DNA of 64,000 nucleotides, taken from the NCBI RefSeq assembly GCF_020149935.1, contig NZ_CP083757.1, positions 248,001 through 312,000 of the forward strand, in the 5' to 3' direction. This document shows, piece after piece, positions 17,824-25,447 of the stretch. The translations under genes were made by a program, and so were the position numbers. Source of the DNA: Marinilongibacter aquaticus. GTDB lineage: Bacteria > Bacteroidota > Bacteroidia > Cytophagales > Spirosomataceae. How positions within the stretch are numbered: position 1 is the first letter of the stretch; the number at the start of each line of letters is the position of its first letter. The notes below the pieces were generated by a model. The model had not been told where the DNA came from. It did not search any database and saw nothing but the letters and a program-made list of their open reading frames with translations.

Positions 17824-17921
17824 AACATGAAAAGAAGATCAGGTATAAAAGGTCAATGTACGTTTAATGTGCTGATTTACAAATGTTTTGATTGGATTTG
17901 TTGAAATCGATAAAACAAGAA

Positions 17922-19316
17922 TTACGATGAATGCGATGCGTTTTTTGATAGAGCAGGGATGCTGCCAATCCACATACCGATAATGCTGAAGAGCAAACCG
18001 TAAAGCATGGCCAAAGGGGCTTCGTACACAAAATTCAAAATGCCCCAAGATGCGGTGCCTAAACACATGGACAAGATGGCTCCAAGTGCCTGGGCTTTTT
18101 TCCAGTACAAACCTGCCACCAAAGGCACAAACAAAGCCACCAAACTCAAGGCCGATGATTCGCCCACCAATTCGTAAATATTGCCTCTTTGAAAAGCCAT
18201 GAAAACGGCGATGCACATGATAAAAACCACAGAGAGACGCATCATCTTTAACAAGTTTTCATCGTCTATTTTTTTACCCCAAAGTGGCCGGATCAGGTTT
18301 TCTCCAAATACGGTCGCGGGGGCGAGTACAGCTCCACTGCAAGTGCTCAATATAGCAGACAATAAGGCTCCGAAAAAAATGATCTGCATGCCCAATGCGG
18401 TATGTTTCAATACCAATTGCGGAATGGCCATTTGTGGATCATCCCCACCGATTTCGGGATAGAGTATTTTACCGAAAAGCGAAATGGCCAACGGCAGAAT
18501 TGCAATGCTCAAGTACATAAAGCCCGACCAATGTGCTCCTTGCACAGCAACTTTGGCCGACTTCGCGGAAAGTACCCTTTGGAAAATATCCTGTTGCGGA
18601 GTAGAACCCCAGCCAATAGTGATCCATGCCGAGAAATAGAGCAGCCATTGAGAAACACTTTGTGATTTGGGCGTGAAGCGGAAGAAATCTTCAGGAAAAG
18701 GGTAGGCCTTTAGTGCTGTAAATCCCAAATCGAGAAAAAGGCTGATGGCCAAATAGCCGAGTCCCAAAACGATGATCAAGGTTTGAATGGTGTCGGTAAT
18801 CGCCACGGACCACATGCCGCCCACATAGGTGTAAAAAGTGACCACGAGTGCACCCAGAAAAATGCCCCATTGAAAAGGCAAGCCCGATACAGATTGCAAA
18901 ATTACCGCCAAAGCCACCAATTGGGCGGCGATCCAACTGAAATAAGAAGGGATCATAAACAAGGCCGAAATCCATTCCACCTTTTTGCTGAAACGAATAC
19001 GGAAATAATCGCTGAAGGTGAGAATGTTGAGTTTGTACAAAGGTTTTGCAAAGAAAAAGCCAATCATAAAAAGGCATAAGGCGGCTCCGAATGGGTCTTC
19101 GATAACGCCAAGCAAGCCATTGGAAAGGAACTCGGAAGGGGCACCCATTATGGTTTCCGAGCCAAACCAAGTGGCGAATAAACCAGAAGCCACTACGTAT
19201 GTGGGCATACGTCTACCCGCAATGGCAAAATCTTGTGCATTGTGCACAAAACGCGAAGCATACCAACCAATGGCTACCGTACACAGCAGGTAGAGGAATA
19301 TACAGAAAATCAGCAC
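17922..19316 (-). CDS. sodium:solute symporter family transporter
   Basis: A 464-residue inner-membrane protein with about 12-13 hydrophobic segments. SSS-family features include ATWFGSETIMGAPSEFL, FSDYFRIRFSKKVEW, TYVGGMWSVAITDTIQT and GWGSTPQQDIFQRVLSAKSAK. It probably imports a sugar, carboxylate or other small solute with Na+. No in-frame ATG lies between the upstream stop and the first membrane segment; GTG at 19316 (reading VLIFCIFLYLL) is the best start. The substrate is not deducible. The divergent neighbour is a sugar isomerase-like protein, which mildly favours a sugar-related solute. Confidence 0.87.
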   Translation of the reverse strand: MLIFCIFLYLLCTVAIGWYASRFVHNAQDFAIAGRRMPTYVVASGLFATWFGSETIMGAPSEFLSNGLLGVIEDPFGAALCLFMIGFFFAKPLYKLNILTFSDYFRIRFSKKVEWISALFMIPSYFSWIAAQLVALAVILQSVSGLPFQWGIFLGALVVTFYTYVGGMWSVAITDTIQTLIIVLGLGYLAISLFLDLGFTALKAYPFPEDFFRFTPKSQSVSQWLLYFSAWITIGWGSTPQQDIFQRVLSAKSAKVAVQGAHWSGFMYLSIAILPLAISLFGKILYPEIGGDDPQMAIPQLVLKHTALGMQIIFFGALLSAILSTCSGAVLAPATVFGENLIRPLWGKKIDDENLLKMMRLSVVFIMCIAVFMAFQRGNIYELVGESSALSLVALFVPLVAGLYWKKAQALGAILSMCLGTASWGILNFVYEAPLAMLYGLLFSIIGMWIGSIPALSKNASHSS

Positions 19317-19590
19317 GGGGTCGATGTTAAAATATGGACAATACAGGAATTAAATTTTAACATGCCGAGCCGACAATCAAAAACGTGTGTTTGTATCCGA
19401 AAATTGGGCGAAAAGACCAAAGGATTGGATTTTAAGGCAAAGCGTATTTTTGTTTTCATGCGATAAAGTTTGAGGCGGTTTCTTTTGAAGACCTCAAGGG
19501 CTTTTCTTTCGACCAAGCAAGATTAAATCTTTCAATTTACAAGCCGAATTGCCTAATTTGTGCTCTCCAAATTTATCCTAACGTAAAAAT

Positions 19591-20547
19591 ATGATTCGTC
19601 GTCAATTTATCAAATCAGCGGCCCTTACTTCGGTTTCGGCTTTGTCGTTCTCTCCTTCTTTTGCTCTGAAAACAGCTGCGGAAAGGAAATTCAAAATCGC
19701 TCTGAACCCGGGCAATATAGGTGTGAAAGGCAATTTGATGGAAATATTGGACTATGCCATTCAGTACGGCTACGAAGCGATAAGCCCCTATACGCAGGAG
19801 GTGATGAACACATATTCCGACGGCCAATTGCGTGATTTTTTGGATAAGTTCAAGGCTCACAACATGTCTTACGATTCGGTGAATTTGCCCGTGGATTACA
19901 AAAAGTCAAGAACGAGCTTCAATACTGAATTCAAAGACCTGCGGCGTTTCTGCGAAACAATGGAAAAGCAAGGGGCCACGCGGATGAACACTTGGATTAT
20001 GTCTTCCGACGACAACCTGACCTACACCGAGAACATGAAACGCACGGCCTATCGATTGGGTGAATGTGCACGCGTGGCCAAAGACTACGGCATTTCTCTG
20101 GGTTTGGAATATCTTGGCCCGCGGACTTTGGTCTCATTGTTGCGTTATCCGTTTATTGCATCCATGAAAGAAGGCAAAGAATTGATTGGCGAAATTGGGG
20201 AAAGCAACGTGGGGCTTGTGCTCGACAGTTTTCATTGGTATTGTGCGAACGACACCATCGACGATATACGCACATTGAAACCAGAAGACATCATTACCGC
20301 AGACATAAATGATGCCCGAGCGGGTTTCACGCGTGTCACTCAAACGGAAGGCAAGCGTGAATTGCCTTTGGCCACAGGTGTGATCAACGCCAAGGATTTT
20401 CTCCAGGGTTTGTTGGATATTGGCTACGATGGCCCATTACGCACTGAGCCTTTCAACAAGGATTTGAACGATATGGACAACGATACGGCTTTGCAGATCA
20501 ATTTGGATAGCGTGAAAAAGGCCTTTAAGCAGGTTGGAATTCAGTGA
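19591..20547 (+). CDS. Tat-exported sugar phosphate isomerase/epimerase-like TIM-barrel protein
   Basis: A 318-residue protein. The N-terminus IRRQFIKSAALTSVSALSFS is a Tat signal (RRxFIK) typical of Bacteroidota proteins of this class. The body is an AP-endonuclease-2-like TIM barrel: YGYEAISPYT, TRMNTWIMSS, GISLGLEYLGP with metal-type Glu, VGLVLDSFHWY, DIITADINDA and GPLRTEPFN provide the expected Glu/Asp/His ligands. It likely acts on a keto or oxidised sugar in the periplasm together with proteins such as the DUF1080 and Gfo/Idh/MocA proteins elsewhere in the window. It ends three bases from the convergent marC-like gene. Substrate unknown. Confidence 0.85.
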   Translation: MIRRQFIKSAALTSVSALSFSPSFALKTAAERKFKIALNPGNIGVKGNLMEILDYAIQYGYEAISPYTQEVMNTYSDGQLRDFLDKFKAHNMSYDSVNLPVDYKKSRTSFNTEFKDLRRFCETMEKQGATRMNTWIMSSDDNLTYTENMKRTAYRLGECARVAKDYGISLGLEYLGPRTLVSLLRYPFIASMKEGKELIGEIGESNVGLVLDSFHWYCANDTIDDIRTLKPEDIITADINDARAGFTRVTQTEGKRELPLATGVINAKDFLQGLLDIGYDGPLRTEPFNKDLNDMDNDTALQINLDSVKKAFKQVGIQ

Positions 20548-20550
20548 TTT

Positions 20551-21162
20551 TTAGGTCAGAAAAAAGCTTTTGATTCCGCTCAAAATGCTTTGCACCGCAT
20601 AAGAAGCCAAAATTAAACCCATTATTTTACTGATTACGGTAATTCCGTATTCTCCGATTTGCTGTTGCACCTTATTGGCAAAAAGCAAGAGAGCCATGGT
20701 GATCATGATCACCACAAAAACCAAAGAAGTGGTGATGGCCTGTTGCTGGAAACTGTATACGTGGTTGTCTGTCAATAAAACCACGGCCATAATGGCCCCC
20801 GGAGAAGCGATGGACGGAATGGCCACGGGGAAGATTGTAACGTGCTTGTAATCTTTGATCAAATGCTTTTCAGAACCCGGTTTCCCTTCGCCGAAAACCA
20901 TGGTCAGGGCGAAAAGAAAAAGCACCACACCTCCAGAAATCTGAAAGGCGTCTAGCGAGACTTTCATGCCCTCCAAAATTACCTGACCAACTAAAATAAA
21001 GAATAGAAGAATGCCAAAAGCCACAAGGGCTGCTCTTTTGGCTATTTTATGTTTGTGTTTCAAATCGAAGTGCTTCGTGGCTTCGAGATAAACCGGCACC
21101 GAACCCAAAGGGTCGATAACCGCGAACAGAAAAAGTATTTTGGTTGTAATTTCGGTAAGCAT
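20551..21162 (-). CDS. MarC family integral membrane protein
   Basis: A 203-residue protein with six membrane segments. The opening ITTKILFLFAVIDPLGSVPVY carries the family's DPxGxxP motif, and FPVAIPSIASPGAIMAVVLLTDN is the conserved loop of the MarC/YchE family. Despite the name, the family is not proven to act in multiple antibiotic resistance; transport of small molecules is a proposed role. Stands alone. Confidence 0.9.
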   Translation of the reverse strand: MLTEITTKILFLFAVIDPLGSVPVYLEATKHFDLKHKHKIAKRAALVAFGILLFFILVGQVILEGMKVSLDAFQISGGVVLFLFALTMVFGEGKPGSEKHLIKDYKHVTIFPVAIPSIASPGAIMAVVLLTDNHVYSFQQQAITTSLVFVVIMITMALLLFANKVQQQIGEYGITVISKIMGLILASYAVQSILSGIKSFFLT

Positions 21163-21184
21163 ATTTGATGTCTGTTTGTGGTTA

Positions 21185-21970
21185 TTATTTTCGAATGGCT
21201 AAATAATTGATCGCCATAAATATTTCATGCATTTCATCGTATTTTTTTATTTCATGAAGTCCATCGGCTAGAATACGATAAATGCGGTAATTGGGCGATA
21301 GAAAAAAGTAGAAATCTTGGAAGTAATTTCTGGAATCGATATGGCTTCCGCCAAATTCAAACTGAATAAAATGAATTAGCTTGCGGTCAAGCATATGTTT
21401 CGCTCCTTGCAGTACACCCATTTCATGCCCTTCGACATCGATTTTCAGGAAATGCACAGTGCTTATTTTTTGAGAAATGCAGTAGTCGTCCAACCGATCC
21501 AGGCGGATTTCTTCGCTTTGATCCATGGCAATTCCGTAATGCTCCAAATTCCTTTGATAGATAGAGGCTAAACTGGAGCCCTCTTTATTAAAATAGAGCT
21601 TTTCTTCTTTCTTTTCGGCTCCGAAGCCGAGGTTTACAGCAGTGATTTGAACGAAGGGGGCTGTGCTATTCTTTAATTTTTCGAAAGTTATTTTTGAAGG
21701 TTCGAACGCATAAATGCTTGTGTTTTCGTCGAATATTTTAGCCATTTCTATGGCATATTTTCCAGTATTCGCCCCTACATCAAACAGGATAACTCTTTTC
21801 TCTCCCTCCAATTGTGATTTGATAAAATTGGCCACCCAAAGCTCTCCGCTACTGTACAGATTGCCGCCATTGCCGAAATTCATTTTGTACAGTGCGGTAC
21901 GGTATACCAACTCCCAGAAACGTTGGGAACGAATGGGTTTCAGTAAGCGGAGAAGCACTTTTTTATTCAT
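21185..21970 (-). CDS. FkbM-family SAM-dependent methyltransferase
   Basis: The ATG at 21970 (MNKKVLLRLLK) gives 261 residues; the frame extends a few codons further only through a TTG. The SAM-binding motif I is VILFDVGANTGKYAIEM, followed by IYAFEPSKITFEKLK, FLKIDVEGHEMGVLQGA (FkbM signature) and IQFEFGG. The family O-methylates sugars, lipids or natural products. No glycosyltransferases are adjacent, so the acceptor is unknown. Located 22 bases downstream of the marC-like gene's start on the same strand; the DUF1080 gene upstream ends with its own terminator. Confidence 0.87.
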   Translation of the reverse strand: MNKKVLLRLLKPIRSQRFWELVYRTALYKMNFGNGGNLYSSGELWVANFIKSQLEGEKRVILFDVGANTGKYAIEMAKIFDENTSIYAFEPSKITFEKLKNSTAPFVQITAVNLGFGAEKKEEKLYFNKEGSSLASIYQRNLEHYGIAMDQSEEIRLDRLDDYCISQKISTVHFLKIDVEGHEMGVLQGAKHMLDRKLIHFIQFEFGGSHIDSRNYFQDFYFFLSPNYRIYRILADGLHEIKKYDEMHEIFMAINYLAIRK

Positions 21971-22033
21971 AAGGGTACATTTTGGCAAATTAAAATTAAT
22001 TTTTTTCCAGCGGAATGAAATGGATATGGCCTA

Positions 22034-22060
22034 AAAAATAGGGCCACATGCATATGGCCC
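22034..22060 (-). terminator. rho-independent terminator after DUF1080 gene
   Basis: Arms 22041-22050 and 22051-22060 fold into a GGGCCAYATG hairpin, fully paired only on the minus strand where one position becomes a G-U wobble. A T-rich tract (22034-22039) follows on that strand. The loop must come from the central bases of the arms, so the stem is effectively 8 bp. Confidence 0.65.
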
Positions 22061-22108
22061 CAGACAACTTTCTTCTACAAATCGATTGCGACAAACAATG
22101 GAAGTGAT

Positions 22109-22696
22109 TTAGATTTCTGCCAGTTTGATGTTTTTATAATCGACGGCCATTACCCGATTGGGGTGCAATTGCAAGCCAACGGGCCCTTTTTCGGGCAAAT
22201 CTTCCGAGCTGTAAGTCATTACTTCTTTGCCGTTCAACCAAACCGTATACGTGTCGCCTTGCAATTTCACTTTGATGTGATTCCAATCCATAGGTTTTAA
22301 AACACCTTCCACTTTGGCTTCTACAGGGTAACTTTTTCCCGGAATGTAGGGCGATCCGGTCATGTCTCTTTTCAAAGAACCCGATATCCCGATTTGAATT
22401 TGGTCTTTCTCAGACCGCAAGAAAATGCCTGTATCTACGGTGCCGGAAATGTCTTTGTAGTCGGCTTCTACAATGAAATCGGTGTATTCCTTTTCTGTCC
22501 AAAGGATACTGCCCTTTTTGTCTTCAGAGCTTTTTACGTGCAGAATGCCCTTTTCTACCGTCCAATTGCCTTTGTTGGGTTCAGAGCTATGCCAGCCGTC
22601 TAGGTTTTTTCCATTGAAGATTTTCTTTGTTTTTTGAGCCTGTCCTTCATGAATGAACAGAATGCAGCTGAAAAAGCTGAGAGCAATGTATTTCAT
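22109..22696 (-). CDS. exported DUF1080 (3-keto-disaccharide hydrolase-like) protein
   Basis: The open frame runs to 22837, but the signal peptide MKYIALSFFSCILFIHEGQAQ places the start at 22696, giving 195 residues. The mature protein is a LamG/concanavalin-like jelly roll with the DUF1080 hallmarks FNGKNLDGWHSSEPNKGNWTVEKGIL, YTDFIVEADYKD, DTGIFLRS, MDWNHIKVKLQGDTYTVWLNGK and GPVGLQLHPNRVMAVDYKNI. Members are linked to hydrolysis of 3-keto-disaccharides or other keto-sugars and act in the periplasm with oxidoreductases of the Gfo/Idh/MocA type. No such gene is adjacent here. Confidence 0.87.
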   Translation of the reverse strand: MKYIALSFFSCILFIHEGQAQKTKKIFNGKNLDGWHSSEPNKGNWTVEKGILHVKSSEDKKGSILWTEKEYTDFIVEADYKDISGTVDTGIFLRSEKDQIQIGISGSLKRDMTGSPYIPGKSYPVEAKVEGVLKPMDWNHIKVKLQGDTYTVWLNGKEVMTYSSEDLPEKGPVGLQLHPNRVMAVDYKNIKLAEI

Positions 22697-22784
22697 ATAG
22701 GTTGAATTGTTTTCCGAATATAGGCAATCGATTGCGAAGAGAAGGAGGCCAAACCAAAGATTTGCCGATTTTGTGGGAACTGCT

Positions 22785-23099
22785 TTAAAGGTCGAGTCGC
22801 ATTTTACGAATAATACTCGTGAGACTGGGGTCGGCATCTACACCGTAGGCATCGAGTAGGGTACCCTTTACACCCTTGTCGGTTTCGATTACGTAAAGCA
22901 CAGATTCGTCGTCCACATTGGTCATGCCATCAAAACGGTGCACTTCTACTATTCTAAACTGGTTTTCCATAAGTTCCATCCACACGGGGTCGTTTTGGGC
23001 GTGGTGACTTTTCAGAAGATTGAAATCGGTTGGATAACCCCTGTCCGACAGGCTTTTTAGTGCAATCGACAGGGTTTCGTATTTTTCGGTAGATCCCAT
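22785..23099 (-). CDS. small conserved Bacteroidota protein of unknown function
   Basis: A 104-residue soluble protein: EKYETLSIALKSLSDRGYPTDFNL, then FRIVEVHRFDGMTNVDDESV and TDKGVKGTLLDAYGVDAD. This pattern (RFDGMTNPDD...KGVKGxLVDAYG) is widespread in Bacteroidota, where, as I recall, entries are often labelled 'phosphoribosylpyrophosphate synthetase'. The protein is about a third of the length of a real PRPP synthetase and lacks its PRPP-binding loop, so that name is not justified. Role unknown. Separated from dnaK by the dnaK terminator. Confidence 0.7.
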   Translation of the reverse strand: MGSTEKYETLSIALKSLSDRGYPTDFNLLKSHHAQNDPVWMELMENQFRIVEVHRFDGMTNVDDESVLYVIETDKGVKGTLLDAYGVDADPSLTSIIRKMRLDL

Positions 23100-23352
23100 A
23101 AATGTATACGTTTTTAGGTCGAGCGTGTCTTCGCAAATTTCGGCGAAAGGCCTTGCAACTAATTTACGGCCTTTTTCACACTTATAATAAGCAATTGCGT
23201 AAACAATTAGTAATTAAACCGTTTGAGTGGGCAATCGGCTTTGTTGGGAAAATTAATCAACCTCGTACTCTTTAACATTCAATGTAACTAGAAACAATGA
23301 AAACGAAGAGTCGTATAAAAGTACCGAGCGGTTTCACCCTGCACCCTCAATT
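23100..23352. other. intergenic region between the small conserved gene and the dnaK terminator
   Basis: About 250 bases without a coding frame. It must carry the promoter of the gene at 22785-23099, but no convincing TAnnTTTG element is seen. A short CACCCTGCACCCTC direct repeat occurs near 23337-23348. Confidence 0.4.
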
Positions 23353-23379
23353 AAAAAGCCACCCCGTTTCCAGGGTGGC
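23353..23379 (-). terminator. rho-independent terminator after dnaK
   Basis: Perfect 7-bp arms GCCACCC (23358-23364) and GGGTGGC (23373-23379), an 8-base loop and T5 on the minus strand (23353-23357). It lies 28 bases past the dnaK stop. Confidence 0.85.
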
Positions 23380-23406
23380 CTATTTTTGGGAAATGAGGTA
23401 TCGACC

Positions 23407-25320
23407 TTATTTCACTTCTTCATAATTCACGTCGGTAACGCCTTCGTCTTCGCCAGAAGGAGCACCCGCATTGGCTTGTGCATCACCTGCAGCGGCATTC
23501 GGATCGGCTCCCGCAGCTTGTTGGGCAGCGTAAATCTCTTGAGAGGCCGCTTGCCATGCTGCGTTTATTTTCTCCATTGCTGCATCAATAGCTGCAAGGT
23601 CTTGCGTGCCGTGAGCAGCTTTAAGCTCTGTCAAAGCCCCCTCGATGGCCGTTTTGTTGCCTTCAGAAAGTTTGTCGCCAAACTCCTTCAATTGCTTTTC
23701 GGTAGAGAAGATCATGCTATCTGCAGCATTCACTTTTTCCACTTTCTCTTTGGCCGCTTTGTCCGCTTCTTCGTTGGCTTTGGCTTCATCACGCATTCTT
23801 TGGATTTCTTCATCCGAAAGTCCGCTAGACGCTTCGATACGGATATTTTGCTGTTTGCCAGTGCCTTTATCTTTGGCTGTCACGTTCAAGATACCATTGG
23901 CATCCACGTCGAAAGTCACTTCGATTTGAGGTACTCCTCTAGGTGCAGGCGGAATGCCGTCTAGGTGGAAGCGTCCCAAGGTACGGTTCTGATTGGCCAT
24001 CGGACGCTCGCCTTGCAACACGTGCAATTCTACAGAGGGCTGATTGTCGGCAGCCGTAGAGAAAGTCTCTACTTTGTTTGTAGGGATCGTGGTGTTGGCT
24101 TCGATCATTTTGGTCAATACGCCACCCATTGTTTCGATACCCAATGAAAGCGGAATTACGTCGAGCAAAAGAATGTCTTTCACTTCGCCAGTCAATACAC
24201 CCCCTTGAATAGCGGCACCAATGGCTACAGCTTCATCCGGGTTTACGTTTTTCGATGGTTTTTTGCCAAAGAATTTTTCCACTTCTTCCTGAACACGTGG
24301 GATACGTGTTGAGCCACCCACCAAAATCACTTCGTCGATTTGGCTGTTCGAAAGGCCTGCATTTTTCATTGCACGCTTACACGGCTCCATCATTCTTACG
24401 AAAAGCGAGTCGGCCAATTGTTCGAATTTCGCTCTTGACAAGCTGCGAACCAAGTGCTTAGGTACACCGTCTACTGGGAAGATGTACGGCAAATTGATTT
24501 CGGCCTGCGTAGAGCTCGACAATTCGATTTTTGCTTTTTCGGCGGCTTCTTTCAATCGTTGTAGAGCCATCGCATCGTGACGCAAATCTACGCCTTCGTC
24601 TTTTTTGAACTCATCGGCAAGCCATTCGATAATTACTTGGTCGAAGTCATCACCACCAAGGTGTGTATCCCCATCTGTAGCTTTTACCTCGAATACGCCG
24701 TCGCCCAATTCGAGCACCGATACGTCGAATGTACCACCACCAAGGTCGAATACGGCCACGGTAGCGTCTTTATCTTGTTTGTCCAAACCGTAGGCCAAAG
24801 CGGCTGCGGTAGGTTCGTTAATGATTCTTTTTACATCAAGGCCGGCAATTGTACCGGCTTCTTTGGTTGCCTGACGCTCAGCGTCGTTGAAATAAGCGGG
24901 AACGGTGACAACCGCTTCAGTTACTTCTGTGCCCAAATAGTCTTCGGCTGTTTGTTTCATTTTTTGAAGGATGAATGCCGAGATTTCTTGAGGCGTATAT
25001 TGTCTATCGCCAATTTTTACCCTTGGGGTATCGTTAGTTCCTTTTTCTACTGTGTAAGCAATGGTTTTCATTTCACTGCTTACTTCCGAAAACTTTTTAC
25101 CCATGAAACGCTTTACAGAAGCGATGGTGTTTTTCGGATTGGTGATTGCCTGACGTTTAGCAGGAGCACCTACTTTCTTTTCGCCATTCTCCAAGAATGC
25201 CACAATTGAAGGTGTGGTACGTGAACCCTCGCTGTTGGCAATTACCACAGGCTCGTTCCCTTCCATTACAGCCACACAGGAGTTCGTCGTTCCTAAGTCA
25301 ATTCCTATTATTTTTCCCAT
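23407..25320 (-). CDS. dnaK: chaperone protein DnaK (Hsp70)
   Basis: A 637-residue protein of full family length. The nucleotide-binding domain starts [20 protein letters not shown] and has [33 protein letters not shown] and [11 protein letters not shown]. The substrate-binding domain includes [17 protein letters not shown] and [20 protein letters not shown]; the lid is Lys/Glu-rich with an Ala/Gly-rich tail ending in DVNYEEVK, close to the EEVD-like bacterial end. It folds nascent and stressed proteins with DnaJ and GrpE, neither of which is adjacent here. No CIRCE element (TTAGCACTC-N9-GAGTGCTAA) is seen in the 127-base upstream gap, so HrcA control is not supported. Monocistronic, with its own terminator. 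Confidence 0.98.
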   Translation of the reverse strand: MGKIIGIDLGTTNSCVAVMEGNEPVVIANSEGSRTTPSIVAFLENGEKKVGAPAKRQAITNPKNTIASVKRFMGKKFSEVSSEMKTIAYTVEKGTNDTPRVKIGDRQYTPQEISAFILQKMKQTAEDYLGTEVTEAVVTVPAYFNDAERQATKEAGTIAGLDVKRIINEPTAAALAYGLDKQDKDATVAVFDLGGGTFDVSVLELGDGVFEVKATDGDTHLGGDDFDQVIIEWLADEFKKDEGVDLRHDAMALQRLKEAAEKAKIELSSSTQAEINLPYIFPVDGVPKHLVRSLSRAKFEQLADSLFVRMMEPCKRAMKNAGLSNSQIDEVILVGGSTRIPRVQEEVEKFFGKKPSKNVNPDEAVAIGAAIQGGVLTGEVKDILLLDVIPLSLGIETMGGVLTKMIEANTTIPTNKVETFSTAADNQPSVELHVLQGERPMANQNRTLGRFHLDGIPPAPRGVPQIEVTFDVDANGILNVTAKDKGTGKQQNIRIEASSGLSDEEIQRMRDEAKANEEADKAAKEKVEKVNAADSMIFSTEKQLKEFGDKLSEGNKTAIEGALTELKAAHGTQDLAAIDAAMEKINAAWQAASQEIYAAQQAAGADPNAAAGDAQANAGAPSGEDEGVTDVNYEEVK

Positions 25321-25447
25321 GTTATGAATATGTGTTTATTTCAAAATATGTTACTGGCACATTTAGATCAATCAATATGCCAAGCAAGGCCCGCACTTTA
25401 AATTGTGACAGTTTGTCAGTTCATAAAATCAATATGGCAGATTTTGC

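Noticed and set aside
22697-22837. N-terminal extension of the DUF1080 gene
   Set aside because: It would bury the signal peptide that begins at 22696 and overlap the neighbouring small gene.
23386-25209. Several plus-strand frames of 60-210 codons across dnaK
   Set aside because: Antisense shadows of a highly conserved gene; Phe/Cys-rich and without plausible starts.
25321-25447. Possible CIRCE/HrcA operator upstream of dnaK
   Set aside because: No TTAGCACTC-N9-GAGTGCTAA or close variant is present.
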